Positions 1-6,232 of a stretch of 7,588 bases of DNA are shown here, piece by piece (within the stretch, counting starts at the first letter, position 1; each line of letters starts with the position of its first letter). The stretch is from Limnochordia bacterium (GTDB lineage Bacteria; Bacillota; Limnochordia; Darwinibacteriales; B1SED10-159): contig SLOZ01000007.1 in assembly GCA_007132255.1 (NCBI GenBank), positions 1 to 7,588 of the forward strand. The letters are read 5' to 3'. The translations under genes were made by a program, and so were the position numbers. The notes under the pieces were generated by a model that searched no databases, was not told the origin of the DNA, and saw nothing but the letters and a program-made list of their open reading frames with translations.

Positions 1-13
1 ACACATCCGGCTC
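1..13 (-). other. Start of intron domain V (truncated by window edge)
   Basis: The transcript reads GAGCCGGATGTGT, which matches the 5' strand of the most conserved group II intron domain. It includes the AGC triad that binds the catalytic magnesium ions. The tetraloop, bulge and 3' strand are outside the window. Confidence 0.75.
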
Positions 14-37
14 TTCAGCAGTACTCACTTCAGCTCT

Positions 38-1372
38 TTACAGAGTGTATAGGTTATGGCAGATTCTAGGTTTAGGTAGGGGGAACGTTTGCAGATAGGC
101 CTGGAATTCCTTCCAGTTCATACTGTTCTTTTGACTTCTTCTGTTAACCCATTTATGGGCTAGCCTAATCGCCAGTTTGTAATAACTGGTTAGTGCAGGG
201 TAGTTCCCACTCACCCCATAGTACTGATAGTGTCCCCTTAGCTTAGCTGCCAATGTTTCCCACCAGTCTTTTAATTTCTCCTGATTCCGTGTTCTCTTCA
301 TCCATAGATTGAGTTCTTTTGCCTTGGTTGAAAGCTTCTTGCGTTTCGTCTTTCGCCCCACTTTGAACTTGCCAGAGCGTGTCTTGTCGCTGTAATGCGT
401 GAAGCTGAGAAAATCAAACGTATCTGGTTTCTTGCTCTTCTTTTCCGCATTAATCCGGGCATATCGCCCGAATTCAAGCAGGTTGGTTTTGTCCGGTGCC
501 AGCTCTAACCCAAACTTGTTCATCCGTTCCTCGAGTACTTCCAGGATCTTCTGGGCTTCGTGTTTGTTCTGCACCAGTATGACAAAGTCATCGCAGTACC
601 TGACTACCTTCACATAACCTGTGCACTGCTGGGCGAGACCTTTTTCTACCCACAGATCCAGCACATAATGCAAATATACGTTCGCAAGCACTGGCGAGAT
701 GAGCCCGCCCTGGGGTGTACCTTCCTCAGTATCGTACCATTTCCCCTCTTCCATGACTCCTGCCTTCAGAAATCGCATGATCAGCCGTAGGAAGTTCTTG
801 TCTGCAATCTTTTCTTCCAGCATCCTCTTTAGCCAGGCATGGTCTACATGATCAAAGAAACCTTTGATATCGGCATCAATTACATGATTCACTGGCTTGG
901 TCATAATGACTGTGTCTAATGCATTTAAAGCTTGATGGCAATTACGACCAGTTCGGAATCCGTAGGAGCAGTCAAGGAATATCGGCTCATAGATTGCATT
1001 GAGTATCCTTGTCATTCCCTTCTGCACAATCTTGTCTTCCAATGCCGGTAACCCAAGTGGTCTTCGTTTCCCTTCCCCCTTGGGGATGTAAACCCTTAGT
1101 ACAGGAAGTGGTTTATAGGCTTGCTTTTTCATCCTTGCTACCAGATTGTTTATATTTTCATCCAGGTTTGTTTCGTACTCCTGGAAAGTCACTCCGTCGA
1201 TTCCGGGTGCCTTGTCCTTCTTCAGCATGTAGAAGCTTTCGATTAGTGAACGCTTGTTGAGCAAGTGTGCTAGACTGGTGAGTTTGACTTCGCTATCCTC
1301 TGTAATGTGCTTCGTTATAAGACTCAGTTTCGTTTCCATATCAGACTGCATCTCTGGGTACACAATCATCAT
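38..1372 (-). CDS. ltrA: Group II intron reverse transcriptase/maturase
   Basis: Intron-encoded protein that helps the intron RNA fold and splice and copies it into DNA during retrohoming. At 444 residues it lies in the usual range for types without an endonuclease. Visible parts: fingers/palm start KAPGIDGVTF (54-63), RPLGLPALEDKIVQ (104-117), the first catalytic aspartate in DADIKGFFD (D168), EGTPQGGLISPVLAN (217-231), and YCDD (259-262), a variant of the usual YADD with both metal-binding aspartates kept. A basic linker (334-350) and a thumb/GIIM maturase segment ending in LRGHYQYYGVSGN (378-390) and the KWVNRRSQ stretch follow. No HNH endonuclease domain follows, so target-primed mobility probably uses a host primer. 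The reading frame is intact. A GAGG site at 1376-1379 lies 3 bases before the first ATG (1372) and 6 before the second (1369); the second may be the real start. Confidence 0.95.
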   Translation of the reverse strand: MMIVYPEMQSDMETKLSLITKHITEDSEVKLTSLAHLLNKRSLIESFYMLKKDKAPGIDGVTFQEYETNLDENINNLVARMKKQAYKPLPVLRVYIPKGEGKRRPLGLPALEDKIVQKGMTRILNAIYEPIFLDCSYGFRTGRNCHQALNALDTVIMTKPVNHVIDADIKGFFDHVDHAWLKRMLEEKIADKNFLRLIMRFLKAGVMEEGKWYDTEEGTPQGGLISPVLANVYLHYVLDLWVEKGLAQQCTGYVKVVRYCDDFVILVQNKHEAQKILEVLEERMNKFGLELAPDKTNLLEFGRYARINAEKKSKKPDTFDFLSFTHYSDKTRSGKFKVGRKTKRKKLSTKAKELNLWMKRTRNQEKLKDWWETLAAKLRGHYQYYGVSGNYPALTSYYKLAIRLAHKWVNRRSQKNSMNWKEFQAYLQTFPLPKPRICHNLYTL

Positions 1373-1875
1373 CCACCTCTGCGTGTAGTATATGTTTCCC
1401 TTTGTCTTTACGTACTACTGTCAGCCCCTTCGAGTGGTCCAACTGACCTCACTGGACATTACGCCAATTACTCCTCTACTATGAGCTAATCCGACTGCCG
1501 GGTGCCATCTCCCGCACTCCCCATCTTTTAGGGTTGATTGGGATTACTCTTTCGAGAACACTCCGGCTCTCCCAAGTTCCTAGCAGTTCCATTTGATACC
1601 ATGCCATGGTCACAGACCCCGGGGTGTATACACATACTCGCCACTATCGCACATGCATATATTGCCTTCCAGCACATGGAGACTGTCGGCCTTCCCAACG
1701 ATGGTAGATTTCGGGGCTCAATCCCTTCACTTGCGTTACGGCCTAGTATCTCTCATTTATCAGCTTCATGTACTTCGTTACCTCCATACATGTGATATAG
1801 ATGATAGGCTGTTGGCTAGACATTACCTATTCTGGACTTTCACCAGCAAGAACTGCCAAGCTTATCTTGGCGCAC
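1373..1875 (-). ncRNA. Group II intron 5' RNA domains (I to III, start of IV)
   Basis: About 500 bases without a credible gene between the intron 5' boundary and the maturase start, the size expected for domains I to III. The 5' terminal hairpin (1855-1871) is clear. The transcript contains CCATGG at 1604-1609, about 266 bases into the intron, which could pair with the six exon bases before the junction (TCATGG, 1876-1881) using one G-U pair. That would suit the EBS1-IBS1 target-recognition contact. The pairing is a candidate only, since I did not fold domain I. Plus-strand open frames here overlap structured RNA and look fortuitous. Confidence 0.7.
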
Positions 1876-1891
1876 CCATGAATGTACCTCC
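1876..1891 (-). other. sdaAA: 5' exon of the interrupted gene: RBS plus start codon, probably sdaAA
   Basis: After the sdaAB stop codon (1899-1901) the transcript continues with a consensus GGAGG (1887-1891), a 7-base spacer and ATG (1877-1879) plus one G (1876). The intron begins at the next base. A well-spaced start 19 bases after sdaAB is what one expects for sdaAA, the catalytic alpha subunit that normally follows sdaAB in Firmicutes. It binds the [4Fe-4S] cluster that dehydrates L-serine to pyruvate and ammonia. The remainder of the gene would lie left of the window. The identity is inferred from operon convention only, because no coding sequence beyond ATGG is visible. Confidence 0.65.
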
Positions 1892-1898
1892 AATTGAA

Positions 1899-2573
1899 CT
1901 AAAACTTCGGTAAAGAGCGCACCTGCTTGACACCGGGAAGCTGCTGCAGCCGCACCAATACGTCCGACGTGAGCGGATCATCCGTCTGTGCAACCAACAG
2001 GGCATCCGACCCTCGTTGGCGACGGCTCACCTCAAGAAACGCTATATTGATTCGCATTTCACCGACGACGCGGGTAACATCCGATATGGCGCCCGGTTCA
2101 TCACAGTGGCGTACAATTAAGGTCACGTAGCTGCCATCACAGGAAATGTCAAAGCCATCAAGCCGATCAATACTGATCCGTCCACCGCCAATGCTGGCAC
2201 CCAAAAGGTCCACTTTACCCGTGGCCCCCTGCAGCTGGAGGCGGACACTATTAGGATGAACATCGCCCAAGTCGGCCCAGTGAAATTGGTATTCCAGGCC
2301 AGCTTCTTCAGCTAACTCCTTGGCCTTAGGGATAGCCGGGTCATCCATAAACATACCCAAGATCCCAGCCAGCAGCGCTATATCCGTTCGATGGCCCCAG
2401 TATGTGGCTGCGAAAGATCCGTGCAGATGGATGTCGGCTCGCCGGGCTGGTTCACCCAAGATTTGACGTCCCGCATAACCCAACCGCACCGCCCCAGCCG
2501 TGTGCGAACTCGACGGCCCCACCATGACTGGACCAACAATGTCAAATATGCTGATCTGCGACACCGAACCCAT
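1899..2573 (-). CDS. sdaAB: L-serine dehydratase (ammonia-lyase), beta subunit
   Basis: Beta subunit of the iron-sulfur L-serine dehydratase, which converts L-serine to pyruvate and ammonia in the cytoplasm and is oxygen-sensitive. The 224-residue length fits the family (about 220). The signature GPVMVGPSSSHTAGAVRLG is at 14-32, HGSFAATYWGHRTD at 51-64, HPNSVR at 106-111 and GASIGGG at 125-131. A C-terminal ACT domain (about 148-222) typically senses or binds serine. The start is set at 2573 because the homologous N-terminus begins with a short stretch before IFDIVGP, and AGGAG (2579-2583) sits 5 bases upstream. The frame stays open about 60 codons further upstream, but that part runs antisense-like through the terminator and the comFB end and has no family match. 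The stop codon is intact and lies before the intron, so this subunit is not truncated. A terminator precedes the gene, so its promoter must lie upstream of comFB or inside it. Confidence 0.95.
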   Translation of the reverse strand: MGSVSQISIFDIVGPVMVGPSSSHTAGAVRLGYAGRQILGEPARRADIHLHGSFAATYWGHRTDIALLAGILGMFMDDPAIPKAKELAEEAGLEYQFHWADLGDVHPNSVRLQLQGATGKVDLLGASIGGGRISIDRLDGFDISCDGSYVTLIVRHCDEPGAISDVTRVVGEMRINIAFLEVSRRQRGSDALLVAQTDDPLTSDVLVRLQQLPGVKQVRSLPKF

Positions 2574-2589
2574 CTCCTCTCCTGATTCT

Positions 2590-2616
2590 AAAAAACGGAC
2601 CCAAAGCCGGGTCCGT
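2590..2616 (-). terminator. Rho-independent terminator or attenuator before sdaAB
   Basis: A perfect 8-bp stem (ACGGACCC and GGGTCCGT, 6-base loop) is followed on the minus strand by six T residues (2595-2590). It lies after the comFB stop codon and about 6 bases before the sdaAB ribosome binding site. It would end comFB transcripts. It leaves no room for a separate promoter downstream, so sdaAB must be reached by read-through, antitermination or a promoter overlapping the hairpin. Confidence 0.85.
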
Positions 2617-2625
2617 ACATTTGCT

Positions 2626-2907
2626 TCAGGATTGCTCAGATTCTCTTTGCAGATCGTGACGCGGGTTCTCCACCACCGTTGCGCAGGCCTCTTCCACAGC
2701 ACGATCGATATCCAACTGCAGCTGAGTCGATTGCAGCTCAACATTGAGCAACACCTCACCGCGCTGGGTGCTGGAATAACGATTGGGTAGTTTCTTCAAG
2801 GCCAACGCGGCGGCATCTGAGCTGCACTGATCACAGCGGCATTGCCCAGTCTTGGTCATGAGTCGATCCACTTCCCGCATCACCAGTTGTTCAATGGGTT
2901 TTTTCAA
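2626..2907 (-). CDS. comFB: ComFB-family protein (late competence development protein)
   Basis: Small cytoplasmic protein of the ComFB family. Support comes from the N-terminal helix KKPIEQLVMREVDRLM, a cysteine cluster CRCDQC, the segment AAALALKKLPNRY, and the C-terminal VVENPRH; the family typically has helix, CxCxxC, ALNxLPPxY and NNPRH in this order. The three clustered cysteines plus one near the C-terminus fit the zinc site reported for Bacillus ComFB. Function is poorly known: comFB sits in the Bacillus comF operon but is not essential for transformation, and cyanobacterial relatives have been reported to bind cyclic dinucleotides. The start is uncertain. I prefer TTG at 2907 with GAGG 9 bases upstream (93 residues); GTG at 2922 and ATG at 3042 are in frame. 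The extra N-terminal part from 3042 is Gly/Ala-rich and unlike the family. A terminator follows the gene. Confidence 0.82.
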   Translation of the reverse strand: MKKPIEQLVMREVDRLMTKTGQCRCDQCSSDAAALALKKLPNRYSSTQRGEVLLNVELQSTQLQLDIDRAVEEACATVVENPRHDLQRESEQS

Positions 2908-3114
2908 TGTCAAAGCCCTCACACCCTTCTTTGGATACTCATTGCCAAACAAGTTTGCTCCGTGGCCCCTGTGTACAGCGGCACCAGATCCGGCGGCGGA
3001 CGTCACACCATTAAACTTCTCGAGCCCCGCTGCGCCACCCATTCGCCTTCACGAAAAAGGTCTGCAGGACGACAACCGTATATCCTCTTCTCTCATCATA
3101 CTGCATTTTCTTCG

Positions 3115-3149
3115 AAAAAAAAAGGTTTCTCGCAACGAGAAACCTTTTT
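3115..3149 (-). terminator. Strong terminator after the FMN-binding gene
   Basis: A 14-bp perfect inverted repeat (arms 3119-3132 and 3136-3149, 3-base loop) is followed on the minus strand by a run of nine T residues (3123-3115). It starts 17 bases after the stop codon of the flavoprotein gene and should end that transcription unit. The plus strand also ends in five T residues, so it may act in both directions. Confidence 0.93.
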
Positions 3150-3165
3150 ACACATAGTAGAAGAA

Positions 3166-3786
3166 TCACAGATCCAAGGCGTCAATCACAGCATTGATAA
3201 CGCCTTTGCTCGTTTCAGTAGCACCAGATACCGTGTCCACGTTGATGGACTGGGCATCCACAATTGCCTGCGGTATACGCTCGAAAGCTGGGTCTGACAA
3301 GCCCGGCGTCTCATCTTGCTCCAAAATCTCCACGGAGGCGATGCTGCCATCGGACACGGTGACTTTCACCTTGATATCACTTTTATAGCCAGCCGCTGAG
3401 CCTTCATACTCACCATCTTCAACGTCGATAATCCCGAGGGCCCGACGTACAGCCTTCAAAAAAGCTTCACTGGTAGCGGTAGCACCGGAAACAACATCCA
3501 CGTCCACGGACTGGGACGCCACAACAGCCTCTATTAATGACTCCAACGCTGAATCAGCAATTGCGGGCGTTTCGTCATGCTCTAAGACAACAACCTCACT
3601 AATGCGCTCGTCCTCTACTGTCACTTCCACTTTGATGTCCGACTTATAACCCTCAGCACTGCCTGTATAGACACCATCCTCCAAGGCTTCGGCGGCAATA
3701 TCCATGGAATAAAAGACTCCGGTAACGGCCAAAAGACCTAGGAACAACACAATGCTGACATTGCGACGAAAAACCTTATCCAACAT
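3166..3786 (-). CDS. Membrane-anchored protein with two FMN-binding domains
   Basis: Extracytoplasmic flavoprotein, probably an electron carrier. A basic N-terminus (RR at 7-8) and one hydrophobic segment (about 10-27) anchor or export it. Two tandem FMN_bind domains follow (about 36-117 and 122-204). Each ends in the motif where the transferase ApbE attaches FMN through threonine: DVVSGAT (T103) and DTVSGAT (T190). The same domain occurs in RnfG and NqrC and in Listeria PplA, an extracellular electron-transfer protein with two flavins. The two domains match at about 60% of aligned positions by my count, so they come from an internal duplication. GGAGG at 3797-3801 lies 10 bases before ATG. 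There is no lipobox. No apbE, rnf or nqr gene is visible here, so the redox partner is unknown. It is the last gene before a strong terminator. Confidence 0.9.
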   Translation of the reverse strand: MLDKVFRRNVSIVLFLGLLAVTGVFYSMDIAAEALEDGVYTGSAEGYKSDIKVEVTVEDERISEVVVLEHDETPAIADSALESLIEAVVASQSVDVDVVSGATATSEAFLKAVRRALGIIDVEDGEYEGSAAGYKSDIKVKVTVSDGSIASVEILEQDETPGLSDPAFERIPQAIVDAQSINVDTVSGATETSKGVINAVIDALDL

Positions 3787-3793
3787 ACACTAC

Positions 3794-3949
3794 CTACCTC
3801 CAAAATCTAGAGATTTCGATACTCAATCGTATACTTCGCTCTAGGTTGTCGATCTCCTGCTGCGACGTTTTGCTCGAACATCGATCCAGGCAACCCCAAC
3901 AGAACACCATCCCGTCCTCTTCAAAATGCGGGCGTACACCGAAAGTCAC
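3794..3949 (-). CDS. Probable small cysteine-containing protein of unknown function
   Basis: Open frame of 51 codons filling the gap between larA and the flavoprotein gene. A GTG at 3947-3949 overlaps the larA TGA stop. An internal ATG at 3910, with a good GAAGAGG site 5 bases upstream, gives 38 residues and is the better-supported start. The peptide has a cysteine cluster CWGCLDRC (C-x2-C-x3-C), then a charged stretch QQEIDNLERSIRLSIE that could form an amphipathic helix. Its stop codon (3794-3796) abuts the GGAGG of the next gene, an arrangement typical of coupled translation. I recognise no family. Three clustered cysteines suggest a metal or cluster ligand, but this is a guess. It could be chance: the frame is short and I have no homologues. 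Confidence 0.42.
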   Translation of the reverse strand: MTFGVRPHFEEDGMVFCWGCLDRCSSKTSQQEIDNLERSIRLSIEISRFWR

Positions 3950-5211
3950 GGGATCACCGGTAGAGTCACCGCCCCTTGGGGCATCAGGACCAAGGTATCG
4001 ATTGTGGGTTGGACCTCCTGGGCCTGCCGCACCGCATCGTCCACCGAAGCTGCCGGTCGCAGCCCCGTCTTACGCACCACCGCTGGCTCCAAATCACTGA
4101 CAAGAATAGCCGTGTACTGGGCAGCAATGCGCCGGATGTGATATGCTACGTAACCTGGCACCGTAAAGCCCTGGGCCAAAGCAGCCACCATCGACTCCAA
4201 GCTGTCGTATTGGAACCAGTCGAAGAATTCCGGCGAACCACCGCCTTCAAGGCACTGGGCCAACACAATGATCACGCCACCGTCCTCCACAGCGTAGAAG
4301 GCGTTATCCAACGTCTTTGAGGATTGATATAGATTGATGTCCGTCGGAAAACCGCCGGCAGAAGCGATGACCAAATCACCTCTTGCTGCCAAAGGCACAC
4401 CGTAGCGTTGGCGGATGATCGCACAGCCCTTTTCCCAGGCTGTATCCCAATTACCCCCAACCACAGCGCCGATGCCCCGCTGACTGCTGAGAATAACGTT
4501 GAGCAAGAAGGCGGGGCTCAGTAGAGCCGCCGCTTCCATCATGTCTTCATGCAGAGCGTTACCAACAGTCTTCCCCGAACCCATGGTCGCAATGGCATCG
4601 GGACTCAGCAAAAATCCATGATTCGCCTGCACCGTCCGATAACCTGCTATACCTGGCAGCACGCTCTTGCGGCCGCCGCCGAACCCCGCCATTAAATGGT
4701 AGACCAAGCCGCCGACAAGAATCACATGATCGGCCTCCACAGCCAATCGATTCAGGTGCACGTCCGTACCGCGACTGGTGGTTCCTACAAAACACAGGTT
4801 GCCCTCATCATGGCTGTCGTGGTCAACGACACGAACACGGGCAAAAATGTCGTCACCCGCTAGTTCTTGTAGTTCAGCATCGGTGTGGCCGCGATGCGTA
4901 CCTATGGCCACCAAAACAGTAATGTCGGAGTCAGGAATACCGCAGCCGTTGAGATAGCTGAGCAGCGGCGGGAGCAGCAGATCATTACGAATCCAGGCCC
5001 TTGTCAAGTCGCTGATTACAATCACGACACGGCCACCGCTGCGCACTCGCTCCTTGAGGGGCGCTGAATGGTCTACGGGTCGATCTAGTTGTTCCAACAC
5101 GGCGGCCGGAACATCTGCTACGTCGCCCATCGGCTGCGATTCCACGCTATAGAGCCTATTGTGGGGTGGCAGTTCCAGCGATAGATGCCCGAGTCCGTAA
5201 GCTAGTTCCAT
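3946..5211 (-). CDS. larA: LarA-family nickel-dependent lactate racemase or related 2-hydroxyacid racemase
   Basis: Cytoplasmic enzyme of the LarA family (DUF2088 N-terminal domain), which interconverts D- and L-2-hydroxyacids using the nickel-pincer nucleotide cofactor. The 421-residue length fits. Residues corresponding to the known Lactiplantibacillus LarA active site are present: SDLTR (D68, R71), GTHRG (H106), H172 in GGLVYHLMAGFGGG, K182 in GGGRKSVLPG (the cofactor-linked lysine), H198 in QANHGF, and YQSSK (Q296, K299). It therefore looks active. The AGFGGGRK variant is common in LarA homologues whose substrate is not lactate, so the substrate should stay open. The cofactor makers LarB, LarC and LarE are not in the window. 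AAAGGAG (5221-5227) lies 9 bases before ATG. It follows metQ after 134 bases with no evident minus-strand terminator, so it may be co-transcribed. Confidence 0.9.
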   Translation of the reverse strand: MELAYGLGHLSLELPPHNRLYSVESQPMGDVADVPAAVLEQLDRPVDHSAPLKERVRSGGRVVIVISDLTRAWIRNDLLLPPLLSYLNGCGIPDSDITVLVAIGTHRGHTDAELQELAGDDIFARVRVVDHDSHDEGNLCFVGTTSRGTDVHLNRLAVEADHVILVGGLVYHLMAGFGGGRKSVLPGIAGYRTVQANHGFLLSPDAIATMGSGKTVGNALHEDMMEAAALLSPAFLLNVILSSQRGIGAVVGGNWDTAWEKGCAIIRQRYGVPLAARGDLVIASAGGFPTDINLYQSSKTLDNAFYAVEDGGVIIVLAQCLEGGGSPEFFDWFQYDSLESMVAALAQGFTVPGYVAYHIRRIAAQYTAILVSDLEPAVVRKTGLRPAASVDDAVRQAQEVQPTIDTLVLMPQGAVTLPVIP

Positions 5212-5255
5212 GATGATCAGCTCCTTTATCCGTACGCTCGCAGGCCCATTCCACA

Positions 5256-5273
5256 GAGGCGTCTCCGCGCCTC
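5256..5273. other. Short hairpin in the larA leader
   Basis: Inverted repeat GAGGCG and CGCCTC with a 6-base loop, about 30 bases upstream of the larA ribosome binding site. No T-run follows on the minus strand, so it is not a terminator for metQ. It could be a leader structure or chance. Confidence 0.35.
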
Positions 5274-5291
5274 AACCTGACGGTTCGATTC

Positions 5292-5322
5292 GTGCTCAGC
5301 AGCAAACTAAGCACTGCTTTTT
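5292..5322 (+). terminator. Possible plus-strand terminator-like hairpin between metQ and larA
   Basis: An 8-bp stem with one G-T pair (GTGCTCAG and CTAAGCAC, 7-base loop; 5292-5314) is followed on the plus strand by TGC and five T residues (5318-5322). On the minus strand, the direction of both flanking genes, it has no T-run. It may block antisense transcription into metQ or be a leader structure of larA. Confidence 0.35.
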
Positions 5323-5345
5323 AGAACAACACTGCTTGGCAATGA

Positions 5346-6134
5346 CTACTCCAAGTCGAATGCCGCCACCACCGAACCTTGAAAGCGCTCTTCAATGAAG
5401 TCCAGGACTGCCTGCGAGTGGTACGCAGCTACCAAAGCATCATAGCGCGAATCTTCGAGTTCGCCGCTGCGAACTGCGATGACGCAGATGTACGGTGAAT
5501 CCGCACCTTCCACCACAAGCGAGTCTTCTACGGGGTTCATTCCCGCTTCAATGGCATAGTTCGTATTAATGACGGCCAAATCGACATCCTGCAGAGAGCG
5601 GGGCAGATTAGCTGCATCCATCTCTGTGATCCGCAACTTGTAAGGATTATCGACAATATCAAACACGGTGGCTGCCAAACCGGCACCTTCGGCCAACGTA
5701 ATCAGTTCCGCTGCCTCCAATAGGAGCAGGGCGCGGCCGCCGTTGGTAGGATCATTGGGTATCGACACCAGGGCACCGCTTCGCAGTTCATCAAAGGAAC
5801 TGATCTGCTCGGAATAGACTGCCATAGGGAAGATCACCGTAGGCGCAATCCAGTCGAGCTCCAAACCGCGGTCAGCTGTAAACTGCTCAAGAAAAGGGAT
5901 ATGTTGGTATGAATTGACATCCAACTCGCCATCAGCCAGTGCAATATTCGGCGTCACAAAATCTACAAAGGTCACAATGCGCAGCGTAAATCCTTGCTCT
6001 GCCAATATGTCCCGAACCACTTCCATAATCTCTTCGTGGGGACCAGCAGTCACACCCACAGACAGATCATAAGCAGCGGCACTGCCTCCAGCCACCAGTA
6101 CAAACACCAAGGCCAACACGATCATTCTTCTCAT
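5346..6134 (-). CDS. metQ: MetQ/NlpA-family methionine-binding protein of an ABC transporter
   Basis: Extracytoplasmic substrate-binding protein that delivers methionine to the MetNI importer. The 262 residues fit the family. An export signal (about 1-21, hydrophobic MIVLALVFVLVAGG then SAAA) is followed by the mature start YDLSVGVTAGPHEEI. Family landmarks are GELDVNSYQHIPFLEQF, SIPNDPTNGGRALLLL, DAANLPRSLQDVDLAVINTNYAIEAG (in two parts) and SPYICVIAVRSGE. The start is fixed at 6134 by GGAGG (6143-6147) 8 bases upstream; the frame is open to 6239 but that part runs into the riboswitch. Methionine specificity is backed by the SAM-I riboswitch directly upstream. Odd points: there is no lipobox cysteine after the signal, although most MetQ proteins are lipoproteins, and metN and metI do not follow. 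Confidence 0.93.
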   Translation of the reverse strand: MRRMIVLALVFVLVAGGSAAAYDLSVGVTAGPHEEIMEVVRDILAEQGFTLRIVTFVDFVTPNIALADGELDVNSYQHIPFLEQFTADRGLELDWIAPTVIFPMAVYSEQISSFDELRSGALVSIPNDPTNGGRALLLLEAAELITLAEGAGLAATVFDIVDNPYKLRITEMDAANLPRSLQDVDLAVINTNYAIEAGMNPVEDSLVVEGADSPYICVIAVRSGELEDSRYDALVAAYHSQAVLDFIEERFQGSVVAAFDLE

Positions 6135-6185
6135 CCAAGGAACCTCCTTCGAGATAAAAACCAGTGGGTTTTCTTGGCTAGCAAC

Positions 6186-6214
6186 AAAAAAACCCCTTCT
6201 ACAACGAGAAGAGG
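6186..6214 (-). terminator. Terminator of the SAM riboswitch expression platform
   Basis: Stem CCTCTTCT and AGAAGGGG (8 pairs, one G-T, 6-base loop) followed by seven T residues (6192-6186) on the minus strand. The 3' P1 strand of the aptamer, AGATGAGG, can pair with CCTCTTCT at seven of eight positions and so form an antiterminator. With SAM bound, P1 holds this strand, the terminator forms and metQ is switched off. Confidence 0.9.
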
Positions 6215-6232
6215 TCTGAATAACAGAATCCC

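Larger units (their letters stand above)
1..1875 (-). mobile_element. Group II intron (3' end outside window)
   Basis: A self-splicing retroelement read on the minus strand. The 5' boundary is placed at 1875, where the transcript reads GTGCGCC, matching the GUGYG start of group II introns. It is followed at once by a hairpin (GCCAAG, 5-base loop, CTTGGC; 1855-1871). A maturase gene at 38-1372 fills the domain IV position. After its stop codon the transcript reaches GAGCCGGATGTGT (13 down to 1), the 5' strand of a typical domain V carrying the AGC catalytic triad. The rest of domain V, domain VI and the 3' junction lie beyond base 1; by family norms they should need under about 100 further bases. 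The intron has the same orientation as the gene it splits, as splicing requires. Insertion after a start codon rather than after a terminator argues against class C. The exact class is not determined. Confidence 0.88.

Noticed and set aside
399..1913. Several plus-strand open frames across the intron
   Set aside because: They lie antisense to the maturase or to structured intron RNA and resemble no protein.
1918..1922. Another GTGCG on the minus strand that could be the intron 5' boundary, inside the sdaAB coding end
   Set aside because: It is not followed by the usual 5' hairpin. The boundary at 1875 has that hairpin and leaves an intact sdaAB stop plus a well-spaced GGAGG-ATG.
2574..2759. 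N-terminal extension of sdaAB giving 286 residues
   Set aside because: The extra 62 residues overlap the comFB 3' end and the terminator and have no family counterpart. A good ribosome binding site marks the start at 2573.
2908..3110. Known riboswitch classes (c-di-GMP, c-di-AMP, cobalamin, glycine) upstream of comFB
   Set aside because: I compared the core consensus segments by eye and none is present.
4272..4795. Minus-strand open frames inside larA in another phase
   Set aside because: They are shadows of the larA coding sequence, which has all its active-site motifs in the chosen frame.
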